Part shown: positions 31,204 to 41,792 of the stretch, piece after piece
Layout: every line of letters begins with the position of its first letter
How positions within the stretch are numbered: position 1 is the first letter of the stretch
Source: Cepaea nemoralis
Lineage: Eukaryota; Mollusca; Gastropoda; Stylommatophora; Helicidae
Direction: 5' to 3'
DNA length: 64,000 nucleotides
NCBI GenBank assembly: GCA_014155875.1
Contig: JACEFZ010012653.1
Coordinates: forward strand, 75,001-139,000
The notes under the pieces: model-generated
Told to the model about the DNA's origin: nothing
Databases searched by the model: none
What the model saw: only the letters and a program-made list of their open reading frames with translations
Made by a program: the position numbers and the translations under genes

Positions 31204-31716
31204 TGTCATCATCTTGCTCTTATCTAGGTAACTGAACATGGGTTCATACAGGCAACAATAAATCTGTTCGCTATGAGATCGAATATTTATTGTATTGAAT
31301 ATACAGTTGGCGCAGTGGGTTAACAGCCCGCGCTATATTATCTTACATATCACAGATAGTTAAACATCAAACACATAGTTGTCATACAACAATCTAGCAC
31401 ACTATCTAGCCTATGTATATATATATCTATGAATATCTATTGAGTCCCTCTCAGGCAGGCCTTGTTGCCTCTCTCAAGTCCGTCCTGTCCTCTGCCCGTC
31501 TCCTCGTGCCAACCTTCGACACGGGCGGTAACTCTGTCCAAGTTCCTCGTGGACCCCGCATTAGGCGGGCCACATCAGTGTCCACGGAACCATGGACTCG
31601 ATGACCAGCTCTTTCGAGAAGGTTCTAGATTACTCGGGTCCTGAGCGACTCGATGCTGTCCCTTGGGCTGGAGTTGCAGCCCTCTAATAATATATCTGAA
31701 CGGTGAGGCGGTGACA
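31204..31716 (-). repeat. 3' LTR of copy 3
   Basis: On the minus strand it starts TGTCACCGCC and ends GATGATGACA. A TATA-type run (TATATATATA) is near 31414-31426 and an AATAAA (plus-strand TTTATT 31286-31291) serves as poly(A) signal. Confidence 0.94.
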
Positions 31717-31736
31717 GGATCCCCCCTCCCCCTGAT
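31717..31736 (-). other. polypurine tract of copy 3
   Basis: Minus-strand AGGGGGAGGGGGGATCC directly precedes the 3' LTR. Confidence 0.8.
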
Positions 31737-33362
31737 ATGATTTGTTCTTGGGTAATTAGATCTAGTTCTAATTCTGTCACCGAATCACATAAAGTTGGTG
31801 TTTGTAGTTTGGTGGATAGTAACCTGGTAACCTACCTACTAGCACTAAAACTCATGTATTCTACCATACAACACTTCTCTGATTTGGTGAAGAGATCCCT
31901 CTGTCTCTCGTGTGCTTAAAAATGCTTATCTGACCGAAGTTACGTGACGTTTTAGTAGTTGTATTTACAACCCGCCCTTCTTATAGTACCCGAAATGGTA
32001 CCAAGACAATTAACCTCTATATTAAAGAGGGTTAACAAGACCGAAGTCCTGGCTAAATAAGTACACCTTCAAATCTTGATCTGTGTGTGTATTTCCATAC
32101 ACTTTTACTCTCGTATGTTATATAATGCTAAATATGTAGTTACCTTGTTCTTTTATCCCTCTCAGACTACATGTGTCCCTGTTCGCTTGTTAGTGTGTTG
32201 ACTAATAAGTTGATGTTTCTAATAAAGTGACTATTTTAAATTGATAGTGTTGAGTTTTGAGGTTTGTGTAACGTGTGTGCTGAATGTGTGGCGTATTTCC
32301 AAGCGTCACGAGTTGGGATAACCTCAATCATGAAATACTGCACTGTGTGCAATACATGATCAGGCATTCCAAGTAGTGGTGCTTAGATGTATCCTAACTG
32401 CTAAACTAAGTATATTACACTAACTACTAAATTAAACTCACTATTAAACTAAGTATTACACATGTATTGACAAATTAGACAAGTCATGCAATTTTACATG
32501 AAAGACGCAGACAAATTACAATAAATACGTTTTGCGTACAATTTGTCCGCCAAGTGTATCGTTCTCTCATTTAATCCTTTCACGCAGTCATTCATTCACC
32601 TTTCATACACAATAGTATTTGGTTAAAATATATAATTAAAGTTGAGGTAGAAAAAATGGGCTAGGCGATATTTGCCCTTTAAGAAAATACGTACTTTTTG
32701 TACGATGAATGAAAAATAGGTTATAATTTAACTAGAGACAATTGTATAGGACGGTTCTTTAGCCTATGAATGGCACCGCCTGTAATATTAAAGTAGAATA
32801 TGTACACATTACAGGTTAACACAATTTATATACATCATTAATGCAAATATAATACATATTTAATCCTAAAGTAATTAATTAATTAGATAACTAAATAAAT
32901 CCAACGATGATGTGCGCGTTGTCCTCCTGTCGTTAGCGTGTTATGCCATGAATGTTAAAGTTAGTATGGTTGTCTCTTGAGTGTTGTAGTCGATGTCGTT
33001 CTGTTTCGGCTGTTTGCAAAGTTTCGTAGCAACAGCAAGTATGGATTGTTCTCAATGTTCCGTATGAAATATTACAGTATTCATAGTCAGTTCACTGGTT
33101 GATATTATTGGTTGAAACAAACACAGTTACCGTTTCTTGCTGGAATCGTTCTAGAGCTTAGGCACTTGATAGTATAGTTCTTAAGTATAGCTCTTAACGT
33201 ATAGATGGTCTTAATGTATAGTTCTTAATGTACCATGTTCATGGGTGTCGTAAGTAACCTAATCACTGAGAGTACTCTAGCAGGTGTAGAGTTACACTGT
33301 TATATGCAACCGCCTAAAAGTATCACAGTTTATAGTATGGCTAATTGTCGATGTGATAAGAG
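31737..33362 (-). other. 3' noncoding block of copy 3
   Basis: About 1.6 kb between the RNase H stop and the polypurine tract. No credible open frame on either strand, as in copies 1 and 2. Confidence 0.6.
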
Positions 33363-35318
33363 TCATTCTACTGGCGCATTTGTCTGCCGTGATAAAAGGT
33401 CAGCCATAATATTATCGGTGCCCTTGATATGGCGGATTTCGAAGTCGAAATCTTGAAGTAGAAGACACCATCGTTGTAACCGGTGGTTTTTGGGCGACCC
33501 ATGGTTAAGGACTAATAATGGCGAACTGTCTGTAAGGACCACAAAGTGACTCCCCAAGAGGAACTTAGATAATCTCAATATACAGAACACTAGGCTTAAA
33601 CACTCCAATTCCACTGTGGCATAACGAGTCTCAGCCTTTTTTAGTTTGCGGCTCACGTAGAGAATCGGGTGTCGTACGCCATCCACTTCCTGCATTAAAC
33701 ATCCTCCTATTGCGATAGCGCTCGCATCTGTGGTCAAAATAAAGGGTAAATTTATGTTGGGTAATCGTAAGACTGGTGGATTAGAAAAAATATGTTTCAA
33801 TCTACACATTGCATCATCTAAGCTGGTACTTTTACAAATTTTTGATGGATGATCTTTAGTTAACATATCAGAAAAGACTGAGGTGAGTTCTGCCCAATGT
33901 GGAATGAATTTAGAATAATAGTTAATAAGACCTAGTAGACTTCTAATCTGTTTCTTTGTGGTAGGCACTTCTAGATTAAGGATCTTGGAAACAATTTTAT
34001 CATCAGTCAACAATTTTCCTTCAGAAATTCTATGACCAAGGAAGTCTATTTGTGTATAACCTATTTCAACCTTGGAAGGTTTGATAGTAAGTCCAAAAAG
34101 AGAGATTTGGTTGAAGACTTGTTTCAGGGTAAGTAAGTGAGAAGTCATATCAGAAGAATGGACGCATATATCATCAATATAGGCTACTACATCTTTAATT
34201 CCGTGTAATAACAATCTTGTTAGTCTCACAAATGTGGCCGGTGCGTTCTTCAGGCCAAAAGGAAGATATAGCCATTCGTACAAACCGAGAGGTGTTGCGA
34301 ATGCTGTTATATGTCTACAAGAAGGGTGTAGTGGAACTTGCCAATATCCTTTCGCTAAATCGGTCTTGGAAAATAAGGATGATTGAGCCATATTTAAAAT
34401 AAGATCTTCACAACTGTTCATTGGCTCTGCATCCGTTGTTGTTCTTGTATTTAATACTCTATAGTCGATGCACAAACGGATTGTCTGGTCCTTCTTTTTC
34501 ACCAGGACAATCGGTGATGAATATTGAGACATCGATTTTTGAATAATGCCATTCTTCTCTAAATCTAAAATTTCTTTATCTAAATTAGATCTGTAATGGA
34601 GAGGAATAGAATATGGTCTACATTTGACCGGTCTCAGATCTGTCAGCACAATTGAATGTGTTATTCTATCAGTGCGTCCAGGTTTGTTGGAAAAGATAGT
34701 CTTATAGTCGTCAAGGAGCGTCAAAATGTCTTGTCGCTGTTGTTGTGTCAAAGTGTCAGAGATATGTATGTCATTTATACTCCCGTCGTCAGTCATGATT
34801 GGTACAGGGATTTCAGTATTGTCCACGTCTGTCTGATTTATCACAGATGCTACTGTTTGTAAATTGTCTTCAATGTCATTGTCGTCGTCGTCGAGATCAA
34901 TCGTCAATATGTCGTCAAATTTGTCGTCATTGTCGATATCACAGATTGTCGGTAATGTCCATATGTCTTCGTCGTTTTCGTCGTCGTAAGCGTGTGTCGT
35001 TAACGATGCTTCGTTTGTCGAGGTGTCATTTCGTTGGGAAATTGTCGTTTCGTCTCCGTCACCAGTTCGTTGTGTCTGTTCATTTGTCTCATTGTCCTGT
35101 CTAGCATAGTATGGTTTCAACATATTTACATGGAATAATTTCAACTTTCCATTTACAGAGAATGTAGTAGGGTTATTCCCCTTGACCAGTTTATGACATA
35201 TATCACAAGATGTACAAAATGTTTTAATGTCTTGGTCGAACTTTGGCCAATAAAACTGGGTCAGGACAATTGCCCTGGTCAATTTCGTATCCCATATGAC
35301 CTCCAAAAGGGGAGTCAT
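33363..35318 (-). CDS. pol: pol: integrase zinc-domain end, reverse transcriptase and RNase H, copy 3
   Basis: 651-residue open frame. It opens in the integrase zinc domain (FYWPKF, CTSCDIC at 35-41) and, at about residue 50-55, jumps to NGKLKLFHVNMLKPYYAR, the last part of the integrase C-terminal domain. The entire DD35E core is absent. A strongly acidic linker (about residues 75-190, Asp-rich) precedes RT with KTDLAKGYWQVPL (D320), LPFGLKNAPATF and YIDD at 380-383, then SLLGLINYYSKF. RNase H shows D531 (LTTDASA), E570/E572 and D597 (VLTDSSP). RT and RNase H look intact. The start codon is internal; the natural frame enters by a frameshift near 35290. Confidence 0.9.
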   Translation of the reverse strand: MTPLLEVIWDTKLTRAIVLTQFYWPKFDQDIKTFCTSCDICHKLVKGNNPTTFSVNGKLKLFHVNMLKPYYARQDNETNEQTQRTGDGDETTISQRNDTSTNEASLTTHAYDDENDEDIWTLPTICDIDNDDKFDDILTIDLDDDDNDIEDNLQTVASVINQTDVDNTEIPVPIMTDDGSINDIHISDTLTQQQRQDILTLLDDYKTIFSNKPGRTDRITHSIVLTDLRPVKCRPYSIPLHYRSNLDKEILDLEKNGIIQKSMSQYSSPIVLVKKKDQTIRLCIDYRVLNTRTTTDAEPMNSCEDLILNMAQSSLFSKTDLAKGYWQVPLHPSCRHITAFATPLGLYEWLYLPFGLKNAPATFVRLTRLLLHGIKDVVAYIDDICVHSSDMTSHLLTLKQVFNQISLFGLTIKPSKVEIGYTQIDFLGHRISEGKLLTDDKIVSKILNLEVPTTKKQIRSLLGLINYYSKFIPHWAELTSVFSDMLTKDHPSKICKSTSLDDAMCRLKHIFSNPPVLRLPNINLPFILTTDASAIAIGGCLMQEVDGVRHPILYVSRKLKKAETRYATVELECLSLVFCILRLSKFLLGSHFVVLTDSSPLLVLNHGSPKNHRLQRWCLLLQDFDFEIRHIKGTDNIMADLLSRQTNAPVE

Positions 35319-36235
35319 GGGCTATTTTTAGAACTTTGTCTCGATGTGCTTGTGGTAAAACAATTTGTTGTATCGTGGTCTGATTTGTTGTGTAAAATCT
35401 AGTTAAGATGTTGTTCTGTAGCCTAAATGTCCACGATGCGTTCTTAGCTAATTTTGGTTTAAGTCCTACTAACTTAAAGTATGGTGCAAGTGTTGTATCT
35501 GCTTTCTGTTCATTTCCAAAATTAATGTTAGTTGAGTTTGGCGCTACTATTTCTAATGATTCCTGCAGTTGGTCAGTGTTGGTTTTGTGGGTTGTCTGTC
35601 GTGTTATTGCGTTTGTGTGTTGTGTGTTTTGTTGCACATTTACAGGCTTGGTACTTGGTAGGTCGGTAGCATCCTCAATTCGAGGTTTTAATTCGGTCGT
35701 ATCGTTCATAGATTCGACCGCCCCTGCATTGTACACCTCGGTGAATTCTTTCTGAATTACCTCAGTGGTTGTCTCCCTTGGTATTTTGGCAGCTTGAGAC
35801 AAGCAAGAATGGTGTTTCTCTTTCGCATCGCTGTTTGTGTGGTGGATACCGTGTTTATGCTCCCACTCTTTGATTTCTTTTTCAGAGCATGGATGTATGT
35901 TGGGTAAATTACCAAGTATAATATCAGCGACTGGATTGTCAAGGACAGCGCACAATACGTGTCCAGATATGAACGGTGTTCGAATTTCGACCAGAGCAAG
36001 GGGGTATCTCTCTATAGTACCTGAGAATGTGCGACAAGTCACATGTTTGTCTGTGTAGTCTTTAGTGTCTATTAATGTTTTCTTAACCCCACAGAGCGTT
36101 GCGCCGGAATCCCGAATTAATGTGCACTTTTTGTTGTTAACAAACCCTGTAGAAAAAACTAGCTTGCCTGTAGATGATAAGGCAGCGTTAGCTGTTTCAT
36201 TTGAAATAGGGATCGTGTGGCCACATAATAGTGTT
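35224..36235 (-). pseudogene. pol: protease and integrase zinc-domain start, copy 3
   Basis: The open frame annotated from 36042 continues upstream without a stop to about 36235 and contains the protease active site RDSGATLCGV at about 36092-36121. FSGTIERYPLALVEIRTPF, a linker of about 120 residues with low conservation, and the first half of the HHCC domain (KIAHDSPFGGHMGY) follow. A one-base shift near 35290 ends it; the rest of the zinc domain is in the 33363-35318 frame. Confidence 0.8.
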
Positions 36236-37742
36236 GTGTCAAGTTGGAACTTCGTACAGGTGTTGCACTTACTGTCTGTATGGTGTTAATAATGTGTACA
36301 GCATTCCCAAGCTCGCTTTCATTGTCGTGTTGATTATCACATTCATTCAGTGATTCAAGCTCTTCGTCAGACGACGTTTCTACTAGTGCAGCATTGGCCT
36401 GTTTCAATAACTTACGTCCATCACAGAGGCGACTATAATGGCCAAAACTTTGGCAAAAGTAGCATTTTACCGCTCTCTGGTAAGCGTTGCGCTTAGCCTT
36501 CTGCTTCTCCACCATCATTTTGAGGTGGGTAGGATAGGTAGGCGGTTTGTCGCACATAGAATAAGTGTCGTGACTGAAACCGCAATATTGGCATTTCACT
36601 ACTTTACCGACATTGGGGCGCGGTTTAAATTTACTCTGTGTTTGTTTGGAGTATTTGGTGTTCACTACTGCAGCTGCTGTATCGTTGTGACTTATGTTCA
36701 GCTGAAAAATGTCCCTATTTGCTGTGAAAAATGCATTCCCCTTTGCCTCTATTTCCTGAATACTCTTACAGTCCATTTGTTTTAAGAACTTGGCAAAAGG
36801 TGTGGGGATGGTGCTAACTATTTTATCTATAATAATAAGCTCTTTAAGTTTGTCATGGCTATTGTTGGTTTTAGCCGAGTTGATCCATTTTGTGCACACG
36901 TCTTGGACTGTACTGACATAATCTATAAAGGTTTGGTTTGGTTGTGGAGATAATTTGGCAAATTGTTGTTGGTAACCTGCAGTATCTAAAGAAAAATGTT
37001 GGAGAATGCGTTGTTTTAAGTAAGTCATAGTCTTTTCGCATTTCCTGTGGTATTGTCTCTATTACTTTTAGTGGTTCAAGAGCTAAGTTTCTCATTAGAA
37101 TAAATGCCCAATCTGATTTTATGATCTTATGATGAGACATGAGACACTCAAAATTTTCTAAGTAGGCGCTGATGGAATCTCCTGAGCAGAACGCCTTCAC
37201 GAGGCCTTTATACTTATTATATTTTTGTTCTTCCTTCTTTGCTTTTAGCTTATTAACAGATATTTCTGCGTTGGACTCAATCTCCATCTGTTTTAATTTT
37301 ATTTGTGTCTCGGCATTCAATTGGGCCTGCTTGGCTGCCGCCTCAAGCTCTAGCTGTTTTTCCTGAGCTTGCAACTGCATTTTTTTCTCTTCAGCTTGTA
37401 GTTGCATCAGCATCTTTTTTTCTTCCGCTCTCGATTTGTCTTTTTCTTTTCTTCGGCCTCCATTTGCAATTTCTTTTCTTCGGCCTGCATTTGCAATTTC
37501 TTTTCTTCGGCCTGCATTTGCATTTTCTTTTCTTCGGCCTCCATTTGCAATTTCTTTTCTTCGGCCTGCATTTGCATTTTCTTTTCTTCGGCCTCCATTT
37601 GCAATTTCTTTTCTTCTCGTTCTATCGCTCTTTCTTCACGGGCAATATTTTCTGCGTGCGTTTTCTGTGCCCATTCTGACAGTTTCTCCTCTTTATAACC
37701 TAACTTTATTCCTTGCTCAATGCACTTATCTAAGCTAGACAT
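36159..37742 (-). pseudogene. gag: gag polyprotein, copy 3 (three frames)
   Basis: Starts with an ATG at 37742 (MSSLDKCIEQGIKLGYKEEK), matching the N-terminus of copy 2 gag. It has a coiled coil made of near-identical 11-residue repeats of the type EEKKLQMEA / EEKKMQMQA at about 37440-37620. A frameshift near 37420 and another near 37018 divide it. The conserved middle (SDWAFILMRNLALEPLKVIE) and C-terminal Cys/His clusters CQYCGFSHDTYSMC and CYFCQSFGHYSRLC are present. The third cluster (KCNTC...CGH) is in the protease phase after a shift near 36275. Confidence 0.85.
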
Positions 37743-38400
37743 TTTGTGTTTTACTTGTTTGTAAGTTTATAGAGTTAAATCCCTTAGAAAAAAAAATGTT
37801 GTGTAGTCGAAAATTTGGTTAACTCCCTTAATTATTAATGTGTAAATCAAAATGCAAGGTTATGTTGGTGACAAGGTCATGAATAGGCAAACAAATCAAT
37901 ATGAAACAAAATGATACATTGATGGAAGATGAGAAGTACAGCTTAGAGATGTAATGGGTATGATGTGAAACTTAGCTTTCAATCCCAGAACTCCTCGATG
38001 TTGTCTTGTACTCTCGTCACTGTTGGAAAGGTTACATAGGTTGCACGCGGCACTAGATGCGGAACAATCTGCTCGTGGAGTGAGAAAACATTAGTCACAG
38101 TCACACACAAAAAATGTCAAAATAGTAACATGTCAGAAATAGTTTACAGAATCAAAATAATGAGGCACACTGCGGAAGCAATGGTGAGACGTTGCCGAGG
38201 GACTCAGATTAATTCTATTTTATCGCTAGATAGCTACTAATTTTATGTAAAGTTGTACAGTTAATTTTTTTGATTTAAACAAATCAATGTGTTCTCAAAA
38301 CTCAATGTGATATGATTAAATAAGTAATTTTACATGGCAATTAATAGCTCTTTCACAAAACATTTTATGCCAAAACCGGAAAACTAGCCCCCAAAAAGCC
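37743..38400 (-). other. leader of copy 3
   Basis: Untranslated leader between the 5' LTR and the gag ATG. Next to the LTR the minus strand reads GGCTTTTTGGGGGCTAG; the TGGGGGCTAG part is a candidate primer site, but I cannot assign a tRNA. Confidence 0.55.
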
Positions 38401-38917
38401 TGTCATCATCTTGCTCTTATCTAGGTAACTGAACATGGGTTCATACAGGCAACAATAAATCTGTTCGCTATGAGATCGAATATTTATTGTATTGAATATA
38501 CAGTTGGCGCAGTGGGTTAACAGCCCGCGCTATATTATCTTACATATCACAGATAGTTAAACATCAAACACATAGTTGTCATACAACAATGTAGCACACT
38601 ATCTAGCCTATGTATATATATATATATATCTATGAATATCTATTGAGTCCCTCTCAGGCAGGCCTTGTTGCCTCTCTCAAGTCCGTCTGTCCTCTGCCGG
38701 TCTCCTCGTGTCCACCTTCGACACGGGCGGTAACTCTGTCCGAGTTCCTCGTGGACCCCGCATTAGGCGGGCCACATCAGTGTCCACGGAACCATGGACT
38801 CGATGACCAGCTCTTTCGAGAAGGTTCTAGATTACTCGGGTCCTGAGCGACTCGATGCTGTCCCTTGGGCTGGAGTTGCAGCCCTTTAATAATATATCTA
38901 ACGGTGAGGCGGTGACA
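38401..38917 (-). repeat. 5' LTR of copy 3
   Basis: 517 bp, nearly identical to 31204-31716, differing for instance by an extra TA pair in the TATA-type run. Followed by CACAT at 38918-38922. Confidence 0.94.
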
Positions 38918-38922
38918 CACAT

Positions 38923-40387
38923 GATCACATCCAATATGTACACAAGCCTGTTTGCTGGTGGGACCACCTGCCCACGCCATAGCAAACTCTTCTTATCAGA
39001 CTCTGCCTTAGAGTCAAGAAGCCTTCTTGAGAATACATGTTCCCCACATGTTCCAAGGGTAATGTTCCAGTTCCGCCCTCCCAAGTGGTTTAGCTTTGGC
39101 CGGGACCGAACTTCATCGTTGGTTTGGCCTACCAACCAATACTTTCATAACTTGCTTTCATTTCCCCCATATCCTATATTTCCCCAGTCTCATACAGCCT
39201 CCTTGCATCCTTCCATACTTCCAGCACCTTAGCATTCACTCGCACTAGCGCCAGTATGAAAGAAAAAGATTGCTTAGACAAGATTTCAGAACGCATATTT
39301 ATATCACGACGGCACGCAGTGTTATCACGCGTCGAGCTATTCGGCGTTCGGAATTACTCCAGGAAGTATCACATGTCATGACCTAATATATATACACAAT
39401 GTCACATCATATATATATATATATCACCAAAGCAACTTACCTTACCACAGAAATCCGGTGTTCCACACAATGAATTCACTATTAAGTTACTACACAATAG
39501 TTACATCATTCCTGGTGGCACAGAACTAAGTTCTTCCTTTACTTAGTAACTAAGCACAGTTTTGTCTGAATCTCCACCTACCAACTTACCTGGTTTTCTA
39601 ACCGTTCTTCTGGCTTCAGCAACTGACTGACATAAATCTAAGTTTCTATCAGGCACAAGTAACTATGTACCTAATAGATGCAACGATTGGCAATATAGGG
39701 TACATATATTTTGAACCCAGATCGCCTACATCGCATTCCGGCGTTCCTAACAGCTGATTCGCGAGCACACAGTAAACAAATCCACGATTAGCCGTCAACT
39801 GCGTTATCGATCGGTTTGCTAATTAGTATGCAAGGACATCCGCAAAGGTAATGAGGTGAGAACAATGGCGTGTGCTACATACGTACAAAGTTAAATGATT
39901 TAAACAAATATGTACCTGAATGTTCAGAACCAGATTTCCAGTCAGCTTCAGAACTGTTCAAGGGCTTCTCAGCTTCCTTTCCATAACAGTCAGCCGAATC
40001 ATGGTTGAGGTGAGACGCAACACAAAAATGGCTCACATCAGGCCTGCGTCTGCTCTCTCCGAGCAAAAGTAAGTGAATGACTGCTTTAGCCAATTTCCCC
40101 CTTCGTGCCAACTCAACGCGCACGAGAAGCGAGTGCTTCTTGAGAAACGACCCTTTCTCGGGAAACCGTCATTCCCCGCCTAGAATTTCTAGATCTCTCT
40201 GCACGAGAATTTAGAGCAATACCCAGCGACACGGGTCACTCGAATTCCGGTGTTTCGAGAAGATTCTAGATAGTAATTCCTTCATCGGCTTCCCTCAGTC
40301 TATTTTTAGCTGGGAAAGTCCCCCGATGACGCGCCAAAATAGTGCGGGATCCTTACGACCCAAGACAGATAAACGCGTTTCGTCACA
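38923..40387 (-). mobile_element. 3.3-kb TG...CA element, right part
   Basis: Continuation of 29351-31203 after copy 3. It ends CGTCACA before CTGAC (40388-40392). On the minus strand the element therefore starts TGTGACGAAACGC. No coding frame; no copy of the left end is found here, so it does not have two LTRs. Confidence 0.65.
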
Positions 40388-40959
40388 CTGACAATAGAGT
40401 GATACCACGCCAATTATTGCAATCAGACATATCGCCCTTTTTAGGCAGTTTGAAAATTACACCATCTTTCCATTGTTGTGGTGGGGATTCGCTTTGCCAG
40501 ATTTCATTGATCAGCTGTAACAAACGTTGTAAGGTGTTCTCATCTGCTGCTTTGAGCATTTCTCCTGAGATTTCATCTTCACCAACAGCTTTGTTGTTCT
40601 TCATTTTTTTTATGGCTGCTTTAATCTCTTCCATGGTGAATGACTCGCAGGAGGCATCTAGTGGGAGCATAGTAATTTCTCCATCCAGGTTCGGAACAGT
40701 GTCAGGCTGCGGTCTATTTAGCATTTCTTTGAAATGTTCTGCCCATCGTTGCTTTTGAAGGTCATCGGATAACAATTGATTGCCTTGTTTGTCTTTGATG
40801 GGTATATTTGGTGTAGGTGAGTGATTGCATAGTTGCTTCATGATATGGAATACGGCTCTGTTGTTTCCAGTTCTGGCAGCTGCTTCGGCTTCGGAGGCCA
40901 GGCTGTGAATAAAGTTCTGTTTGTCTTTTCGTGCGCTTGATTTCACCTCTTTATCCAAT
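40388..40959 (-). mobile_element. LINE F, 5' part of the truncated copy
   Basis: Minus strand reads LDKEVKSSARKDKQNFIHSL, IPIKDKQGNQLLSDD, RWAEHFKEMLNRP, EEIKAAIKKMKNNKAVGEDE and NNWRGITLLSV. This is the endonuclease-RT linker and first RT block of the same LINE. Residues of the last motif join to SVPGKHFCSMLL at 29350 once the insertion and one CTGAC are removed. The 5' border is a 10-bp duplication TATAGAAAGT at 40960-40969. Confidence 0.9.
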
Positions 40960-40969
40960 ATAGAAAGTA

Positions 40970-41430
40970 TTGTAATAAAATTAAACAAATACACACATGC
41001 CTGTATCTTAAAAACTTGCACTGCTACAGACAAATCAATGTGATATTTTGGTTTAGTAAGCTTCATTTATGCACAATAAACTGCAAAATGTTTGGTACCC
41101 CCAAATTTTGTTTATTTTGTTAAGGTTGTGTTATTATCCTTCTGCAACGAATCAGTTACTTGATTTAGTTTGTGCATAATATTTTCATCTTTTCTTTTAA
41201 TTTCCGATCTCATCTCCATTGCTCGTCAGCAGTGAATCTAGATTTTCAAATCTGTTCACTGTGCACTATGTGTCTCCATGACTAAGTTGACATACTTGTT
41301 TTATTCCTTGTTATTATTTTAATTGTGTTTTGCACTAAGAAATAAATTGTACTTTCATTTTGCTCTTACGCTGACTTAACTATGTGTTGGCTATGTATTC
41401 GACCCAACTTCCCAAACAATTAGCTGGAAG
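40970..41430. other. flanking sequence, no gene recognised
   Basis: A/T-rich. It should be the former neighbour of the minus-strand protein-family remnant at 27501-28062, but I can identify no coding similarity. Confidence 0.4.
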
Positions 41431-41439
41431 ACTATCGTC

Positions 41440-41645
41440 ATTAACCGCCAAGGGTTCTTGTAAATACATACCCAGCGGTGTACTTGGATTCGAACCCGGT
41501 AACTATTGCGCCTTCCTGGTCATGGTAACACTGTGCAGTTGTTAGGAGACCCCTGGCGGTCATTACTGGAGCTACCGAGTTCGTGCTTTGTGCGATGGTC
41601 TCGGCAAGCTACTTGCCGTTCTGCGGAGAGAGATTTCTGCTGTAA
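41440..41645 (+). mobile_element. tRNA-derived SINE, family 2, copy i
   Basis: A B-box-like GGATTCGAACCC lies at 41488-41499. The core around GGAGCTACCGAGTTCGTGCT, TTTGTGCGATGG and TCTGCGGAGAGAG matches, with changes, the core of the copy at 43855-44095. I do not see a clear target duplication, so borders are approximate. Confidence 0.6.
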
Positions 41646-41654
41646 CCCTAAGAC

Positions 41655-41745
41655 AACCCTAGCTCAGCTGGCATACACAATCAATAATGTCATTATTTTC
41701 ATTTTTTCCAGAAATTATTGCCTGGACACACTGATTGACATGGTG
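41655..41745 (+). pseudogene. partial duplicate of the SLC22 splice acceptor and exon start
   Basis: The intron end CATTATTTTCATTTTTTCCAG and the first exon bases AAATTATTGCCTGGACACA match the sequence before and after the acceptor at 45049 (same pyrimidine tract, AG, then AAATTATTCCCTGGACACA). The frame reads NYCLDTLIDMV and then stops (TAA at 41746-41748), whereas the gene reads NYSLDTLIRKLGRCGRF. Similarity ends about 35 bp into the exon. It is a truncated duplication, not a usable exon. Confidence 0.8.
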
Positions 41746-41792
41746 TAAAACCGGTGCACTGAAGTCTACCCTCTCGAAATTCGTACTCAATA

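Larger units (their letters stand above)
31204..38917 (-). mobile_element. Gmr1-like Ty3/gypsy LTR retrotransposon, copy 3 (minus strand, integrase deleted)
   Basis: 7714-bp element with LTRs of 513 and 517 bp (about ten differences by eye), 5-bp duplication CACAT and coding on the minus strand. Order is gag, protease, integrase zinc domain, a join to the very end of integrase, RT, RNase H. It is a different subfamily from copies 1 and 2 but has the same layout. Several frameshifts break gag, gag-protease and protease-pol, whereas the RT/RNase H frame of 651 residues is intact. Confidence 0.94.

Noticed and set aside
37305..37738. Plus-strand hydrophobic Phe/Ser-rich frames looking like membrane repeats
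   Set aside because: They are the antisense of the gag coiled-coil repeats of copy 3.
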